Notes: generated by a model from the letters alone, not told the origin. Shown: positions 1 to 8,450, numbered from the stretch's first letter. The stretch is DNA of 64,000 bases from Streptomyces aquilus (GCF_003955715.1 NZ_CP034463.1:9858001-9922000), one strand, 5' to 3'. Numbers and translations are program-made.

Positions 1-117
1 GGATGTTGAAGCGGGCGACCGAATGACTACGGCACACGGAGAGATACCTTCCCGACGCGTCGGCCTCGCCGTGCGGCCGTGCTCGTCGAGGCGGCACTCG
101 CCAACGCCAGCCGCTCG

Positions 118-144
118 GGAGGGAGCGATGCAGCCGCTCCCTCC
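118..144. terminator. perfect 10-bp hairpin, likely terminator of the MBL-fold gene
   Basis: A perfect inverted repeat (arms GGAGGGAGCG and CGCTCCCTCC, 7-nt loop) lies about 85 nt past the stop of the leftward MBL-fold gene. There is no T-run, which is usual for high-GC actinobacteria. I see no supported gene in bases 1-229 apart from this structure. Confidence 0.5.
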
Positions 145-229
145 GCATCAGCCTCCGGCCCCACCGGCACCCCCTGCGCCCGCTCCGCCCCTGCCCCGAC
201 ATCGTCCTCACACCGAAGTCCGGCTGACC

Positions 230-1066
230 TCAGACGGAAGCAGGGTCGAGGCCGGAGCCCCTGTCGGCGCCCTGGTAGCGGGCGAACTCCCATGGGTCGT
301 GGGCGCAGAAGGTCTCGACCTCGTCGCCGTGCTCGCGGAGCAGTTCACGCAGTCGGGCCTGGGTGCCCAGGCGCAGATCGCGATGAACCTCGGCGCCGGT
401 CTGGACGAGGTCCATCAACGGATGCGGTTCCTTCGCGTCCTCGACTTCGCGGTGGTAGTAGTAGGCGTCGCCGCAGTGAAAGAGCCATCGGTCGCCGGTG
501 TGCACGGCGACCGCGGTATGGCCCGCGGTGTGACCGCCCAGGGGGACCAGTTTGAACTGCGGTGGCAGTCCTTTCGGTTGTACGGCGGTGAAGCCGAACC
601 ACTCTTCACCAGGCCCGGGTTCATAGGTGACCCAGCGGGGTTCGTGGGCCCAGTGAGCCGGGCGGTAGCGGAAACTGGGCGACTCCGCGTGCGCCGCGTG
701 GAGTTCGGCGGCGAGCACATGGACCTGGGCGTCGGGGAAGTCCGGAAGGCCGCCGCAGTGGTCGACATCCAGGTGGGTCACGAGGATGTGGCGGACCTCG
801 GACGGCGCGTACCCGAGCCGGGCGACCTGCCGTACGGCTGTCTCCTCCTCGGCGAGCGCGGGCTGCGCCATCGCGACCCATTCGGCGCCGAGCGTGCCGA
901 TCGGGTCGCGGACGTCGGCAAGGCCGAGCCCGGTCTCGACCAGGGCCAGGCCGTCGGTGTCGGTCTCGATCAGCAGACAGTGGTTGACGGCGGGTGCGGG
1001 CAGCGGGCCGTCGTAGGTGGCCTCGATGGTGCGGACCGATCCGCAGTTCAGGTGATGGATCCTCAT
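230..1066 (-). CDS. metallo-beta-lactamase-fold hydrolase (AHL-lactonase-like)
   Basis: The 278-aa protein belongs to the MBL-fold hydrolases near N-acyl-homoserine lactonases. Visible metal motifs are THLDVDHCGG (with Asp where many family members have the second His), the HTAGHT loop, FHCGDAYYYHR and the late FCAHD. It probably hydrolyses a lactone or thioester in the cytoplasm; no signal peptide is seen. I chose the ATG at 1066, which gives MRIHHLNCG, the usual N-terminus of the family; the open frame extends further upstream but runs through the divergent MerR gene. It is divergent from MerR with a short spacer centred on a perfect palindrome, so MerR is the likely regulator. The substrate is not predictable. 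Confidence 0.85.
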   Translation of the reverse strand: MRIHHLNCGSVRTIEATYDGPLPAPAVNHCLLIETDTDGLALVETGLGLADVRDPIGTLGAEWVAMAQPALAEEETAVRQVARLGYAPSEVRHILVTHLDVDHCGGLPDFPDAQVHVLAAELHAAHAESPSFRYRPAHWAHEPRWVTYEPGPGEEWFGFTAVQPKGLPPQFKLVPLGGHTAGHTAVAVHTGDRWLFHCGDAYYYHREVEDAKEPHPLMDLVQTGAEVHRDLRLGTQARLRELLREHGDEVETFCAHDPWEFARYQGADRGSGLDPASV

Positions 1067-1080
1067 GGCGACTAGGCTGC

Positions 1081-1102
1081 GACTTGAACCGCGGTTCAAG
1101 TC
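1081..1102. promoter_or_regulatory. perfect 22-bp palindrome, MerR operator in a divergent promoter
   Basis: Arms GACTTGAACC and GGTTCAAGTC meet without a spacer between the divergent MBL-fold and MerR genes. Reading towards the MBL gene, a TTGAAC -35-like element in the palindrome is followed after 19 nt by TAGTCG just before the start codon. A 19-bp spacer spanning the operator is typical of MerR-activated promoters, and the leader would be only a few bases. The palindrome is seen directly; the promoter call is inference. Confidence 0.7.
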
Positions 1103-1114
1103 AAGGAGGCTTTG

Positions 1115-1558
1115 ATGGACGCGTCGCTGCTGGACATCGCCGAGGTCGCACAGCGGAGCCGACTCGCGCCGTCGGCGCTGCGCTTCTACGAGAAGAAGGG
1201 CCTGATCGCTCCCGCCGGCCGCAACGGGCTGCGCCGCACCTACCACCCGGACGTCCTCGAACGCCTGGCGCTCATCACCTGCGCACGCAGCGCCGGATTC
1301 TCCGTCGCCGAACTCGGCCGCTTCCTCCAGGCACGGCCGTCCGACACGGACTTGCGGACAGGGATGACCGCCAAGGCCGACGCCCTCGACGAGCAGATCG
1401 GCCGGCTCACCCGGCTCCGGGACAGCCTGCGGCACGCGGCCGTATGCGAGCACGAACCGCTCGTCGACTGCCCCGACTTCAAGCGAGCCGTGGGCAATGT
1501 GGCCTCGACGAGCGGTGCCCTGCCAACAACGGGCCGGTCACATCGCTCCTGTCAATGA
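1115..1558 (+). CDS. MerR-family transcriptional regulator
   Basis: 147 aa. The N-terminal winged HTH matches MerR (IAEVAQRSRLAPSALRFYE followed by KKGLI and the R-x-Y-H-P-D-V-L segment). A dimerisation coiled coil follows (roughly residues 80-115: ADALDEQIGRLTRLRDSLRH), then a C-terminal effector tail with two cysteines (CEHEPLVDC), which could bind metal or sense redox state; the SoxR four-Cys cluster is absent. ATG at 1115 is preferred over the in-frame TTG three bases earlier because AAGGAGG lies 5 nt upstream of it. The 22-bp palindrome upstream is its probable operator, controlling itself and the divergent MBL-fold hydrolase. Confidence 0.9.
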   Translation: MDASLLDIAEVAQRSRLAPSALRFYEKKGLIAPAGRNGLRRTYHPDVLERLALITCARSAGFSVAELGRFLQARPSDTDLRTGMTAKADALDEQIGRLTRLRDSLRHAAVCEHEPLVDCPDFKRAVGNVASTSGALPTTGRSHRSCQ

Positions 1559-2038
1559 TTCCCAAGGCGGCCTGTCGAGCCGCGAGAGGACTGGGCGGGA
1601 TGAGCTCGCGCTGGGGCGATCACCGCACGCTCGGACGGCTGAAGTTCGCAGCGTCGGTCACGGGAGCCCTGCTCCTTGCCTACGGTCCGCCGTCACCCAT
1701 CCGGGGCCTCCGGGTCCTGTAACCAGGTCGGGATCTGCGTGCATGGCCCGGTGACCATCAGTCCGGGACGCTCGCGCTGCTCGGTCCGCTCCGAGCAAGT
1801 TGATCCACTCCCATCGGTAGTACCGCGTGCCGCACGGCGCCGCGTCGGGCGTGCCGGCGGACCACGCTTCAGGTCCTGCGCGGCGGGGCGGGCAAGGCCG
1901 GAACTGGAAAGTATTTTCCGTTGACGAGTCCGTTACGTGCCGGGCATCCAGGTGCAATACACAGGCCGTTGTCTGACGCCTCAACCATCCGGTGCGATGC
2001 CGGAGGCAGATGTCGCAGCCAGCACCAAGGAGCACCAC
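1559..2038. other. 480-nt gap before the NCS1 permease, no gene seen
   Basis: Open frames here have no recognisable domain and no convincing ribosome binding site. The only structured element is a GGAAA-GTAT-TTTCC dyad near its right end, listed separately. Confidence 0.5.
1906..1919. promoter_or_regulatory. GGAAA-N4-TTTCC dyad upstream of the NCS1 permease
   Basis: A 5+4+5 inverted repeat sits about 120 nt before the permease start. It resembles the GGAAA/TTTCC-type boxes used by IclR-family allantoin regulators such as E. coli AllR (from memory). An operator role is inference. Confidence 0.35.
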
Positions 2039-3574
2039 ATGACGGCGACGGACAGCGCGGACGCGGACAGAACTGTCACCCCGCCGGGGTATTCCCCCCG
2101 TCTCTACAACGAGGATCTCGCCCCGGCCACCGAGCGCAAGTGGGGCGCCTTCAGCATCTTCAACGTCTGGACCTCGGACGTCCACAGTCTGTACGGCTAC
2201 TTCCTGGCCGCCAGTCTGTTCCTCGTCGCGGGCAACACCCTCAAGTTCCTCATCGGTATCGGCGTGGGCTCGCTGGTCATCTACTGGCTGATGACCCTCA
2301 TGGGCAGGGCAGGCGTCAAGACCGGCGTCCCCTATCCCGTCCTCGCCCGCGCGTCGTTCGGCACCTTCGGCGCCAACGTCCCGGCGCTCGCCCGGGCCGT
2401 GGTCGCCACCTTCTGGTACGGCGCCCAGACCAGCGCGGCGGCCGGCGCCATCGTCGCCTTCCTGGTCCGCTACGACGGCCCCAGGCATCTGCACGAGACC
2501 ACTCATCTCTTCGACCACAGCGGCCTCGAGGTTTTGTGCTACCTCGGCGTCTGGGCCGCCCAGCTGCTCATCATCAGCAAGGGCATGGAGACGGTACGCC
2601 GCTTCCAGGACTTCGCCGGACCCGCGGTCTGGCTGATGATGCTGGTGCTGGCGATCGCGCTGTCCGTGAAGGCAGGCGCGCTGTCCTTCTCGGTCGACAT
2701 GCCGGCCAAGGACCTGGGCGCGCTCGCCAAGAGCGCCACCGGACTCGACGTCAGCCCTGGCTCGTTCGCAGCGATCGCCGCGATAGCCGCCACCTGGGTC
2801 ACCTACTTCGCGGCCCTGTTCCTCAACTTCGGTGACTTCGCCCGCTTCACCCCCGACGTGAAGACCCTGAAGAAGGGCAACGTCTGGGGCCTGCCCGTCA
2901 ACCTGATCCTCTTCTCCCTCGTCGCGGCGATCACCACCGCCGCCGCCAGCAAGGTGTACGGGCAGGTGATCCTCGAACCGGCCGAGATATCCGCCAAGTT
3001 CGACAGCGCGGCCCTTGTCCTGCTCGCCGCCCTGACCTTCGCCGTCGCCACCCTCGGCATCAATGTCGTCGCCAACTTCGTCAGCCCCGCCTTCGACTTC
3101 GCCAACGTGGCACCGAAGTACGTGACCTTCCGACGCGGCGGCCTCATCGCCGCCGTCATCGCGCTGCTGCTCTACCCGCTGCACCCCTGGGACAACGCCC
3201 CCAGCTTCGTCAACGCCATCGGCTCGACGATGGGCCCGCTCTTCGGCGTGCTCGTCGTCGACTACTACCTCATCAGGAAGACCCAGCTGAACGTGCCCGC
3301 GCTCTACCAGGAGGACGGGGAGTTCCGCTTCCAGGGCGGCTGGAACATCCGGGCGCTCGTGGCCGCCGCGGTGGGCTCGGTCTTCTCCAGCATCCTGCCC
3401 GTCTACGGCCCGTCCGGATACGGCGACAACCTGGGCCCGTACTCCTGGTTCATCGGCGTCGCCGTCGCCGGAGTGATCTACCTCGCCCTCAGCAGGGGCA
3501 GAAGCCCGCTCACCGCCCCAGCCGCCGACGCTCCGGCCGTGCACGGGCAGGCGGGCGCCGCCACGGGATCGTAG
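2039..3574 (+). CDS. NCS1-family nucleobase/hydantoin/allantoin:cation symporter
   Basis: 511 aa, the usual NCS1 length, with about twelve hydrophobic segments. The N-terminal signature YNEDLAPATERKWGAFSIFN followed by VWTSDVHSLYGY is typical of the family, as is the PYPVLARASFGTFGAN segment after TM2. It should import a nucleobase, hydantoin, thiamine precursor or allantoin; the substrate cannot be fixed from sequence. ATG at 2039 follows AAGGAG at 6 nt spacing. The gene stands alone: the MerR gene ends 480 nt upstream and a hairpin follows the stop. Confidence 0.88.
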   Translation: MTATDSADADRTVTPPGYSPRLYNEDLAPATERKWGAFSIFNVWTSDVHSLYGYFLAASLFLVAGNTLKFLIGIGVGSLVIYWLMTLMGRAGVKTGVPYPVLARASFGTFGANVPALARAVVATFWYGAQTSAAAGAIVAFLVRYDGPRHLHETTHLFDHSGLEVLCYLGVWAAQLLIISKGMETVRRFQDFAGPAVWLMMLVLAIALSVKAGALSFSVDMPAKDLGALAKSATGLDVSPGSFAAIAAIAATWVTYFAALFLNFGDFARFTPDVKTLKKGNVWGLPVNLILFSLVAAITTAAASKVYGQVILEPAEISAKFDSAALVLLAALTFAVATLGINVVANFVSPAFDFANVAPKYVTFRRGGLIAAVIALLLYPLHPWDNAPSFVNAIGSTMGPLFGVLVVDYYLIRKTQLNVPALYQEDGEFRFQGGWNIRALVAAAVGSVFSSILPVYGPSGYGDNLGPYSWFIGVAVAGVIYLALSRGRSPLTAPAADAPAVHGQAGAATGS

Positions 3575-3597
3575 ACAACACGGACGGAACACATCAT

Positions 3598-3642
3598 GCG
3601 GCGAGGAGCGACCGGTGCGACACACTGGCCGCGCCTCGCCGC
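3598..3642. terminator. nested hairpin after the NCS1 gene
   Basis: A perfect 9-bp outer stem (GCGGCGAGG / CCTCGCCGC) encloses a second CCGGTG/CACTGG stem with one G-T pair. It begins 23 nt after the permease stop, in the convergent gap with the LysR gene. Confidence 0.6.
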
Positions 3643-4048
3643 CCGCCACGTCCGCCGCATGTTTTGCGGGACCTTCATGAAGAGCTCCTCGATGCGCGCC
3701 AGGCCGTGATCGCAGAAGCCGTGGTTGCTGAGTTCGACGTCCCCCTGTCGGCAGGAGCGACATCCCCGCCGCAGCGCGCAAGCTCGGGCCGCACTGCGCG
3801 TGGCCGGGCGTCATCGTGGTGGAGTCCGGGCAGGGGGCCGACGTCGGCACTTCGCCCGCCGGCGTTCTCGTCCACCTCGGTGCGGGGCCCGGCCAGTGGC
3901 TTGACTCCGTTGGTCGACCGGGTAATTGGTCCGCCGTCCGGTGCCCGTCATGCTGCCTCTGAGGTGTGACCTCGAAGGTGGCCGTGAGGGCGTCCGGGAG
4001 GGTTGGCACGCCTGCGAGCACAGGGAGGGCCGCCTCTTTCACCCCGCA
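3643..4048. other. 406-nt convergent gap, no gene seen
   Basis: This stretch lies between the NCS1 terminator and the end of the leftward LysR gene. Short frames exist on both strands but none has a recognisable domain or a good start site. Confidence 0.45.
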
Positions 4049-4906
4049 CTACCCGTCGTGGCCCGTCGTCTTGCCCGCGACGGCGGCGGCCGCGCGGACG
4101 AAGGCGGCCAGGGCTGGGGAGGTGGCGTGCTCGGGCCAGGCTAGGACGAGTGTGGTGGGCTCGGCATCGTCGACTGGGACGGCGACCAGGTCGTCGCGGA
4201 GCTGGCCGCGGATGGAGGCGGGCAGGACGGCGACCATGCGGCCAAGGGCGATGAGGTGGAGAAGCTGCCCGAGGTCGTCGACCTCGAGGCCGGGTGGGTC
4301 GCCCTCAGGTGCGCCCGGCCAGCGCGGCAGGGACTCCCCGGCGAAGTCGTTGAGGCGAACCCGGGTACGGTCCGCGAGGCGGTGCGAACTCGGTATCACG
4401 AGGAGTTGAGTCTCGGTCAGGAGGTCCTGGGTGTCGAGGCCGGTGGGGTCATGGTGGGGGCGGTGAAGCAGGGCGGCGTCGGCACGCCCCTCCCGCAGCA
4501 GGACCTCGCGCTTGCCGAAGCTGCACACCAACTCGACCGGCAGCGCGCCCGGTTCGGCCTGGTAGGCGTCGAGGATCTCGGGCAGCAGGCCGCCGTCGCC
4601 ACCCGGCTTCATGGCCAGGACCAGACGCGGGTCGGCGCGGCCGGCCCGCCGGGTGCGGCGCGCCGCGGTCGAGGCTGCTTCGAGCACCGTACGGCTTTCG
4701 CGGAGCAGGACGGCTCCCGCCTCGGTCAGTGCGACCCGGCGGTGGCTGCGTTCCAACAGGACTACGCCCAGCCGTCGTTCGAGCTGCCGGATGGCGCGGG
4801 AGAGCGGCGGTTGGGCCATCCCCAGCCGGGCGGCCGCCCGGCCGAAGTGCAGTTCCTCGGCGACGGCGGTGAAGTACGCGAGCTCGCGGATCTCCAGCCT
4901 TTCCAT
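4049..4906 (-). CDS. LysR-family transcriptional regulator
   Basis: 285 aa. The N-terminal HTH is classic LysR (LAYFTAVAEELHFGRAAARL then QPPLSRAIRQLE, residues about 8-45), followed by a periplasmic-binding-protein-like effector domain. The ATG at 4906 starts MERLEIRELAYF, correct for the family; upstream residues in the open frame are antisense to the SDR gene. It diverges from the SDR gene across 70 nt, and an ATAC-N7-GTAT box overlaps its own start codon. Autorepression and control of the SDR are therefore likely. Its HTH is close to that of the LysR at 15378, suggesting the two are paralogues. Confidence 0.9.
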   Translation of the reverse strand: MERLEIRELAYFTAVAEELHFGRAAARLGMAQPPLSRAIRQLERRLGVVLLERSHRRVALTEAGAVLLRESRTVLEAASTAARRTRRAGRADPRLVLAMKPGGDGGLLPEILDAYQAEPGALPVELVCSFGKREVLLREGRADAALLHRPHHDPTGLDTQDLLTETQLLVIPSSHRLADRTRVRLNDFAGESLPRWPGAPEGDPPGLEVDDLGQLLHLIALGRMVAVLPASIRGQLRDDLVAVPVDDAEPTTLVLAWPEHATSPALAAFVRAAAAVAGKTTGHDG

Positions 4907-4919
4907 ACCCGCACGGTAT
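4905..4919. promoter_or_regulatory. LysR box ATAC-N7-GTAT
   Basis: The perfect dyad ATACCCGCACGGTAT fits the T-N11-A LysR rule and overlaps the start codon of the leftward LysR gene, between it and the divergent SDR gene. Confidence 0.6.
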
Positions 4920-4976
4920 CGCTGCGTACCTGATCGGTGTTGGAACCCCTCCTCACCCCCGTGGTGGGCTGAATCC

Positions 4977-5708
4977 ATGACAGAAACCACGACTGCCCTG
5001 GTCACAGGCGCCAACAAGGGCATCGGGCGCGAGGTCGCAGCCCAGCTCGCATCGCTCGGTACGACCGTCCTCCTGGCCTCGCGCGACCCGCACCGCGGTG
5101 CGGCAGCCGCAGCCACCCTGGGTCCGCGAGTGCACCCGGTCACCCTGGACGTCACCGACCGGGTCGGCGTCCTCGCCGCCGCCCGCTGGATCGAGGAGCG
5201 CTTTGGCCGGCTGGACATCCTGGTCAACAATGCGGGCATCTCCGGCGACCTCGCCGCCCAGAGTCCCACCAGCGTCGAACTGCCCACTGTGCGTGACGTG
5301 TTCGAGACCAACGTGTTCGGCGTGATCAGCGTGACCACCGCGATGCTGCCGCTGCTCGCACGCTCCTCCGCCGCCCGGATCGTCAATGTCAGTAGCGGCC
5401 TGGGCTCGATCGCCCGGATGACCGATCCCGAGGACTACTTCACCACTCGGCCCGCGTGGGCCGCGTACGTCCCGTCCAAGACCGCACTCAACTCGCTGAC
5501 CGTGCAGTACGCCAAGGAACTGCGCAGCCGCAACATCCTGGTCAACGTCGCCGATCCGGGACCGTGTGCGACCGACCTCACCACCGCGTTCCCGGGCCTC
5601 ACCCGCACGGCGGCCGACGGCGCGGCCGTAGTCGTCCGGCTTGCCACGCTGCCCGATGACGGGCCGACCGGTGGCTTCTTCGACGAGCACGGCCCGGTTC
5701 CCTGGTGA
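4977..5708 (+). CDS. short-chain dehydrogenase/reductase
   Basis: 243 aa, a normal classical SDR. Visible motifs are the TGANKGIG nucleotide-binding loop near residue 11, the NNAG motif (LVNNAGISGD), the catalytic Ser in VNVSSGLGS and the Y-x3-K pair in AAYVPSKTALN. It should be an NAD(P)H-dependent oxidoreductase of the carbonyl-reductase-like subgroup; the substrate is unknown. ATG at 4977 gives the standard MTETTTALVTGANKGIG start. The longer open frame upstream overlaps the divergent LysR gene and is spurious. The LysR is its likely regulator. Confidence 0.9.
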   Translation: MTETTTALVTGANKGIGREVAAQLASLGTTVLLASRDPHRGAAAAATLGPRVHPVTLDVTDRVGVLAAARWIEERFGRLDILVNNAGISGDLAAQSPTSVELPTVRDVFETNVFGVISVTTAMLPLLARSSAARIVNVSSGLGSIARMTDPEDYFTTRPAWAAYVPSKTALNSLTVQYAKELRSRNILVNVADPGPCATDLTTAFPGLTRTAADGAAVVVRLATLPDDGPTGGFFDEHGPVPW

Positions 5709-6228
5709 GCGGCTCGCCAGGGAACCGAGGGAGGGGGTGGGGGGCGGTCCGGCAGGCAGCCTTGGCCGGGTACGCGGTCCAGGTGCGGACCGGCGAGTCG
5801 GAGGCGAAGCTGGTCTTCAGTCCGGCGTGGACGTTACGCCAGCGCAGGCCAGCCAGGGCTTGATCACCGCAACTCGTAGCTCGCGCACACCGTAGATCGG
5901 AACTTCACAGGGCGTCACGATGGGCTGGACTCAAGATCAATCGTCGACCTGGACCGGTGAGGTCCCTCCGCCACCCGCGCCGCGAGCCACTCGCGGGGAT
6001 GTCGGCCTGCGATGAATCCGCGGTAGGGGACGCGGTCTCGCGGCGCGATCGGCGCCGTCGGCGTGGACGGCGCGGCCGTCGATCAGCAGCACCGCGGTTT
6101 CGACGGGGCCACCGCGTCGACACGGGGTACTTGGCCTGTCACGCGTCTTGTGGTGCGTCGGCCCAGGATCAACTGCGATGACGTGTCGGCACGAGGGCAC
6201 GGGGGAGCGCGGACTTTGTCCCTGACCG
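5709..6228. other. 520-nt gap, no intact gene
   Basis: Leftward frames contain protein-like snatches in different frames, for example ETAVLLIDGRAVHADG near 6070-6110 and RVPYRGFIAGRHPREWLAAR near 5960-6020. This suggests a decayed gene, but I recognise no family. No start or ribosome binding site is evident. Confidence 0.3.
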
Positions 6229-7455
6229 TCAGGCCGGCAGGACGAACGGTGGGTGGGCATCGTTGAGGAAGTAGTCTCCGGCTTCGCGGAACTGGTGGGC
6301 GATGGGCCGGGGCAAGGTGTGGGCCCGAGCGTTGCGCCAGAAGCGGTCGAGGCCCAGCCGTGCGGAGGCGGAGCGGGAGCCGACAACGTCGAGGGCGCGG
6401 CTGGTGGATTCCTGCGCGGCCCTGGAAGCGGCGGCCTCGGCCATCGTCACGTGGACCGAGATGTCGGCGTATTCGTCGTAGGTGAGGTCTTCGGCGCGGG
6501 CCAGCCCGGTGTGTACCGCTGCCAGGGCCTGTTCGGTGAGGGCTGCGGCGGAGCGGGTGAGGATCGTGAGTTCCCCGTAGGTGGTCAGTACGTGCGGATC
6601 CTGGGGAGAGCCGTCCGGCCAGGACGAGCGCCAGGACGACTGGCCGGCCCTGCTGAACTCGCGCGCTTCGGCGAGTGCGCCTTCGGCGAGGCCGAGAAGG
6701 AGTTGGACGGAGAGGAGACGCCCGACCGGCGAGGCCAGAGAGGCCGACGGCGACAGCACGTCGTCGTCTGCGGCCAGCGAGCCGAGCACGTCTTGGGCGG
6801 CGACGGGCACGGCGTCGAATTCCACGTCGCCTCCAGCCGCGAGTCGCTGACCGAAGGCTTCCGCGCTGTCGATCCGCACCCCGTGATGCGTGGGATCGAC
6901 CACGACGGCGACCGGTTCGCGGTTCCCGGCCCGCTCGGCCCGCACCGCGAGGCGATCGGCGATCAGGACTCCGGTGGCGTAGCTCTGCCGGCCCTCCAGT
7001 GCATAGCCCCTCCCTTTCCTGGTCAGGATCAGCGGAACATCCTGCGCGGCGAGACTTCCTCCCCAACACCACTGTTCCGCCGCTGACAGCCGTTCCATCG
7101 TGGCGGCGAGGCCGGGTTCGGTGAAGAACCGGGCACTCCATGACAGGAAGTAGTGGGAGCCCAGCAGTTGGGCGATCGCGGCGTCGGTGGCCGCGATCAT
7201 CCGGACGACTGCGTACGCGGTGGGCCAGTCCGCGCCGCCTCCGCCGAGTTCGGCTGGTATGAGCAGGTTCAGCAGCCCCGATTCACGGAGTCTGGAGACC
7301 TCCTCGAAGGGGGGCTTGCCCGCATGCTCCCTGGCCGGGGCGTCTGTGGCGAGGTCGTCCGCCAACTCATGGGCCACGTGCAACCAGTGAGCGGGGCCGG
7401 GCCCTGTCCGGGGGGATGCCGTGGCGGGTTGGGACGGCTTGGTGGCAACGCCCAT
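6229..7455 (-). CDS. acyl-CoA-dehydrogenase-fold flavin monooxygenase (DszC/SfnB-like)
   Basis: 408 aa with the acyl-CoA dehydrogenase fold throughout: a helical N-domain (ESGLLNLLIPAELGGGGADW), a central beta domain around residues 120-210, and a C-terminal helical domain ending in an R-x2-R-D-like segment (FWRNARAHTLPRP). The late motif (RDP-like ...NARAHT...) and absence of a clear catalytic Glu fit the FMNH2-dependent DszC/SfnB branch that oxidises organosulfur or related compounds, rather than a beta-oxidation dehydrogenase. ATG at 7455 is chosen over 7500 because GAGGAG lies 9 nt upstream. A two-layer dyad overlapping a TATAAT element lies upstream. The TetR gene precedes it on the same strand. 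Confidence 0.8.
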   Translation of the reverse strand: MGVATKPSQPATASPRTGPGPAHWLHVAHELADDLATDAPAREHAGKPPFEEVSRLRESGLLNLLIPAELGGGGADWPTAYAVVRMIAATDAAIAQLLGSHYFLSWSARFFTEPGLAATMERLSAAEQWCWGGSLAAQDVPLILTRKGRGYALEGRQSYATGVLIADRLAVRAERAGNREPVAVVVDPTHHGVRIDSAEAFGQRLAAGGDVEFDAVPVAAQDVLGSLAADDDVLSPSASLASPVGRLLSVQLLLGLAEGALAEAREFSRAGQSSWRSSWPDGSPQDPHVLTTYGELTILTRSAAALTEQALAAVHTGLARAEDLTYDEYADISVHVTMAEAAASRAAQESTSRALDVVGSRSASARLGLDRFWRNARAHTLPRPIAHQFREAGDYFLNDAHPPFVLPA

Positions 7456-7520
7456 GTCGGTGGTCTCCTCAAGATCGTTGGTGTGGCGAGGTGTCTCCAC
7501 GCGCCGGGAGGCCCGGGCCT

Positions 7521-7552
7521 TTCCCTATTAATCCGATAGGAATTATAGGGAA
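7521..7552 (-). promoter_or_regulatory. nested dyad over a perfect TATAAT box
   Basis: The outer arms TTCCCTAT (7521-7528) and ATAGGGAA (7545-7552) are perfect. An inner dyad CCTAT-N7-ATAGG (7524-7540) shares the left arm. On the minus strand bases 7547-7542 read TATAAT, an ideal -10 for the monooxygenase gene, so a bound repressor would block the promoter. No good -35 hexamer is visible. Confidence 0.55.
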
Positions 7553-7606
7553 AGTGCAAGAACGGTTGAGGCGGCGAAACTGGTCCCTCGCAGTCAGGAC
7601 GTCGTC

Positions 7607-8392
7607 CTACTCGACGTCTCCGGTTGCTGCGACTCGTCCTCCATCAGGCACGCCGGCCGTGCCGAGGCGGCGTCGATGCGCTCGCTGGCGGCAGGTCGCT
7701 CCGCAGTACCGCGCCGGGCGGCCGGTGGGCCGGGCCTCGATGCGGGTCCCGCATTCCTCGCACCGCGGCGCTGTGTGCAGCGTGCGAGGAGTGTCACGAA
7801 AGCCCCGCCCTTGCGTGACGGGCGCGGGTGTCCGCAGGCTCTCCAGCGCGAGCCGCACCATGCGGGTGCCGCCGTTCTGGTCGCGGTGGGCGGCCCGCAT
7901 CGTCGCGCACCCGACGGTGAGGGCCGAGACATCGTCCGTGGTCACATCGGTGCGGACGCCGCCGGCGTGCTGGGCCGCGCGGAGCAGGTGGTCAAGGGCC
8001 TGACGGAACCGTCGCGCCGATGCGGCAAGGCTCGGCCGCGGCCAGCTCGTGTGCGCGGTCAGGGCGTCGCAGGTGTGTTTGCGGCCGTGGGATGTCTCGA
8101 TGACGTCCAGGAGGAAGCCGAAGAACGCCGTGGCAGGGTCGGCGCGGGCCGCCCACTGTTGCGCGGTCTCCACCAGGTCGTCGACCTGCTGGGCGAGTAC
8201 GGCCTCCAGCAGGATCTCCTTGCTGGGGAAGTGCCGGTACACCGTGCCGGCGCCGACCCCTGCCTGCCGTGCGATCGCGCCGAGCGAGATGTCCAGGCCG
8301 TGCTCGTCGAACGCCTGCGATGCGGCGGCGAGCACCTTGCGGCGGTTACGGCGGGCATCGGCCCGGCCGGCATCCTGGGGAGCTGCCGTCAT
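7607..8392 (-). CDS. TetR-family regulator with cysteine-rich C-terminal tail
   Basis: 261 aa, longer than a standard TetR of about 200. The HTH is clear (LDISLGAIARQAGVGAGTVY then RHFPSKEILLEAV, residues about 34-65), followed by the helical ligand domain. The extra C-terminus carries CEECGT, about fourteen residues, YCGATC and a basic RQRAHRRRL segment, a probable small zinc finger of the Cx2C...Cx3C type. ATG at 8392 is used because the open frame upstream overlaps the divergent NmrA-type gene. It is divergent from that reductase across 104 nt containing a nested dyad, so it probably represses it. Confidence 0.88.
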   Translation of the reverse strand: MTAAPQDAGRADARRNRRKVLAAASQAFDEHGLDISLGAIARQAGVGAGTVYRHFPSKEILLEAVLAQQVDDLVETAQQWAARADPATAFFGFLLDVIETSHGRKHTCDALTAHTSWPRPSLAASARRFRQALDHLLRAAQHAGGVRTDVTTDDVSALTVGCATMRAAHRDQNGGTRMVRLALESLRTPAPVTQGRGFRDTPRTLHTAPRCEECGTRIEARPTGRPARYCGATCRQRAHRRRLGTAGVPDGGRVAATGDVE

Positions 8393-8422
8393 GTCACGTA
8401 ATCCCTTGTCCGCGTCAGCCAA

Positions 8423-8450
8423 CCGGGTGGAGCATTCCACATCGACCCGG
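8423..8450. promoter_or_regulatory. nested dyad between TetR and NmrA-like genes
   Basis: GTGGA-N4-TCCAC (8427-8440) sits inside CCGGGT ... ACCCGG (8423-8428 and 8445-8450). Its size and position in the divergent spacer fit a TetR operator. Assignment is inference. Confidence 0.45.

Noticed and set aside
1658-4042. 794-codon leftward open frame opposite the NCS1 permease
   Set aside because: It is antisense to a clear membrane transporter, is low in complexity (Gly/Glu/Asp/Arg-rich), and has no domain; it is a high-GC shadow.
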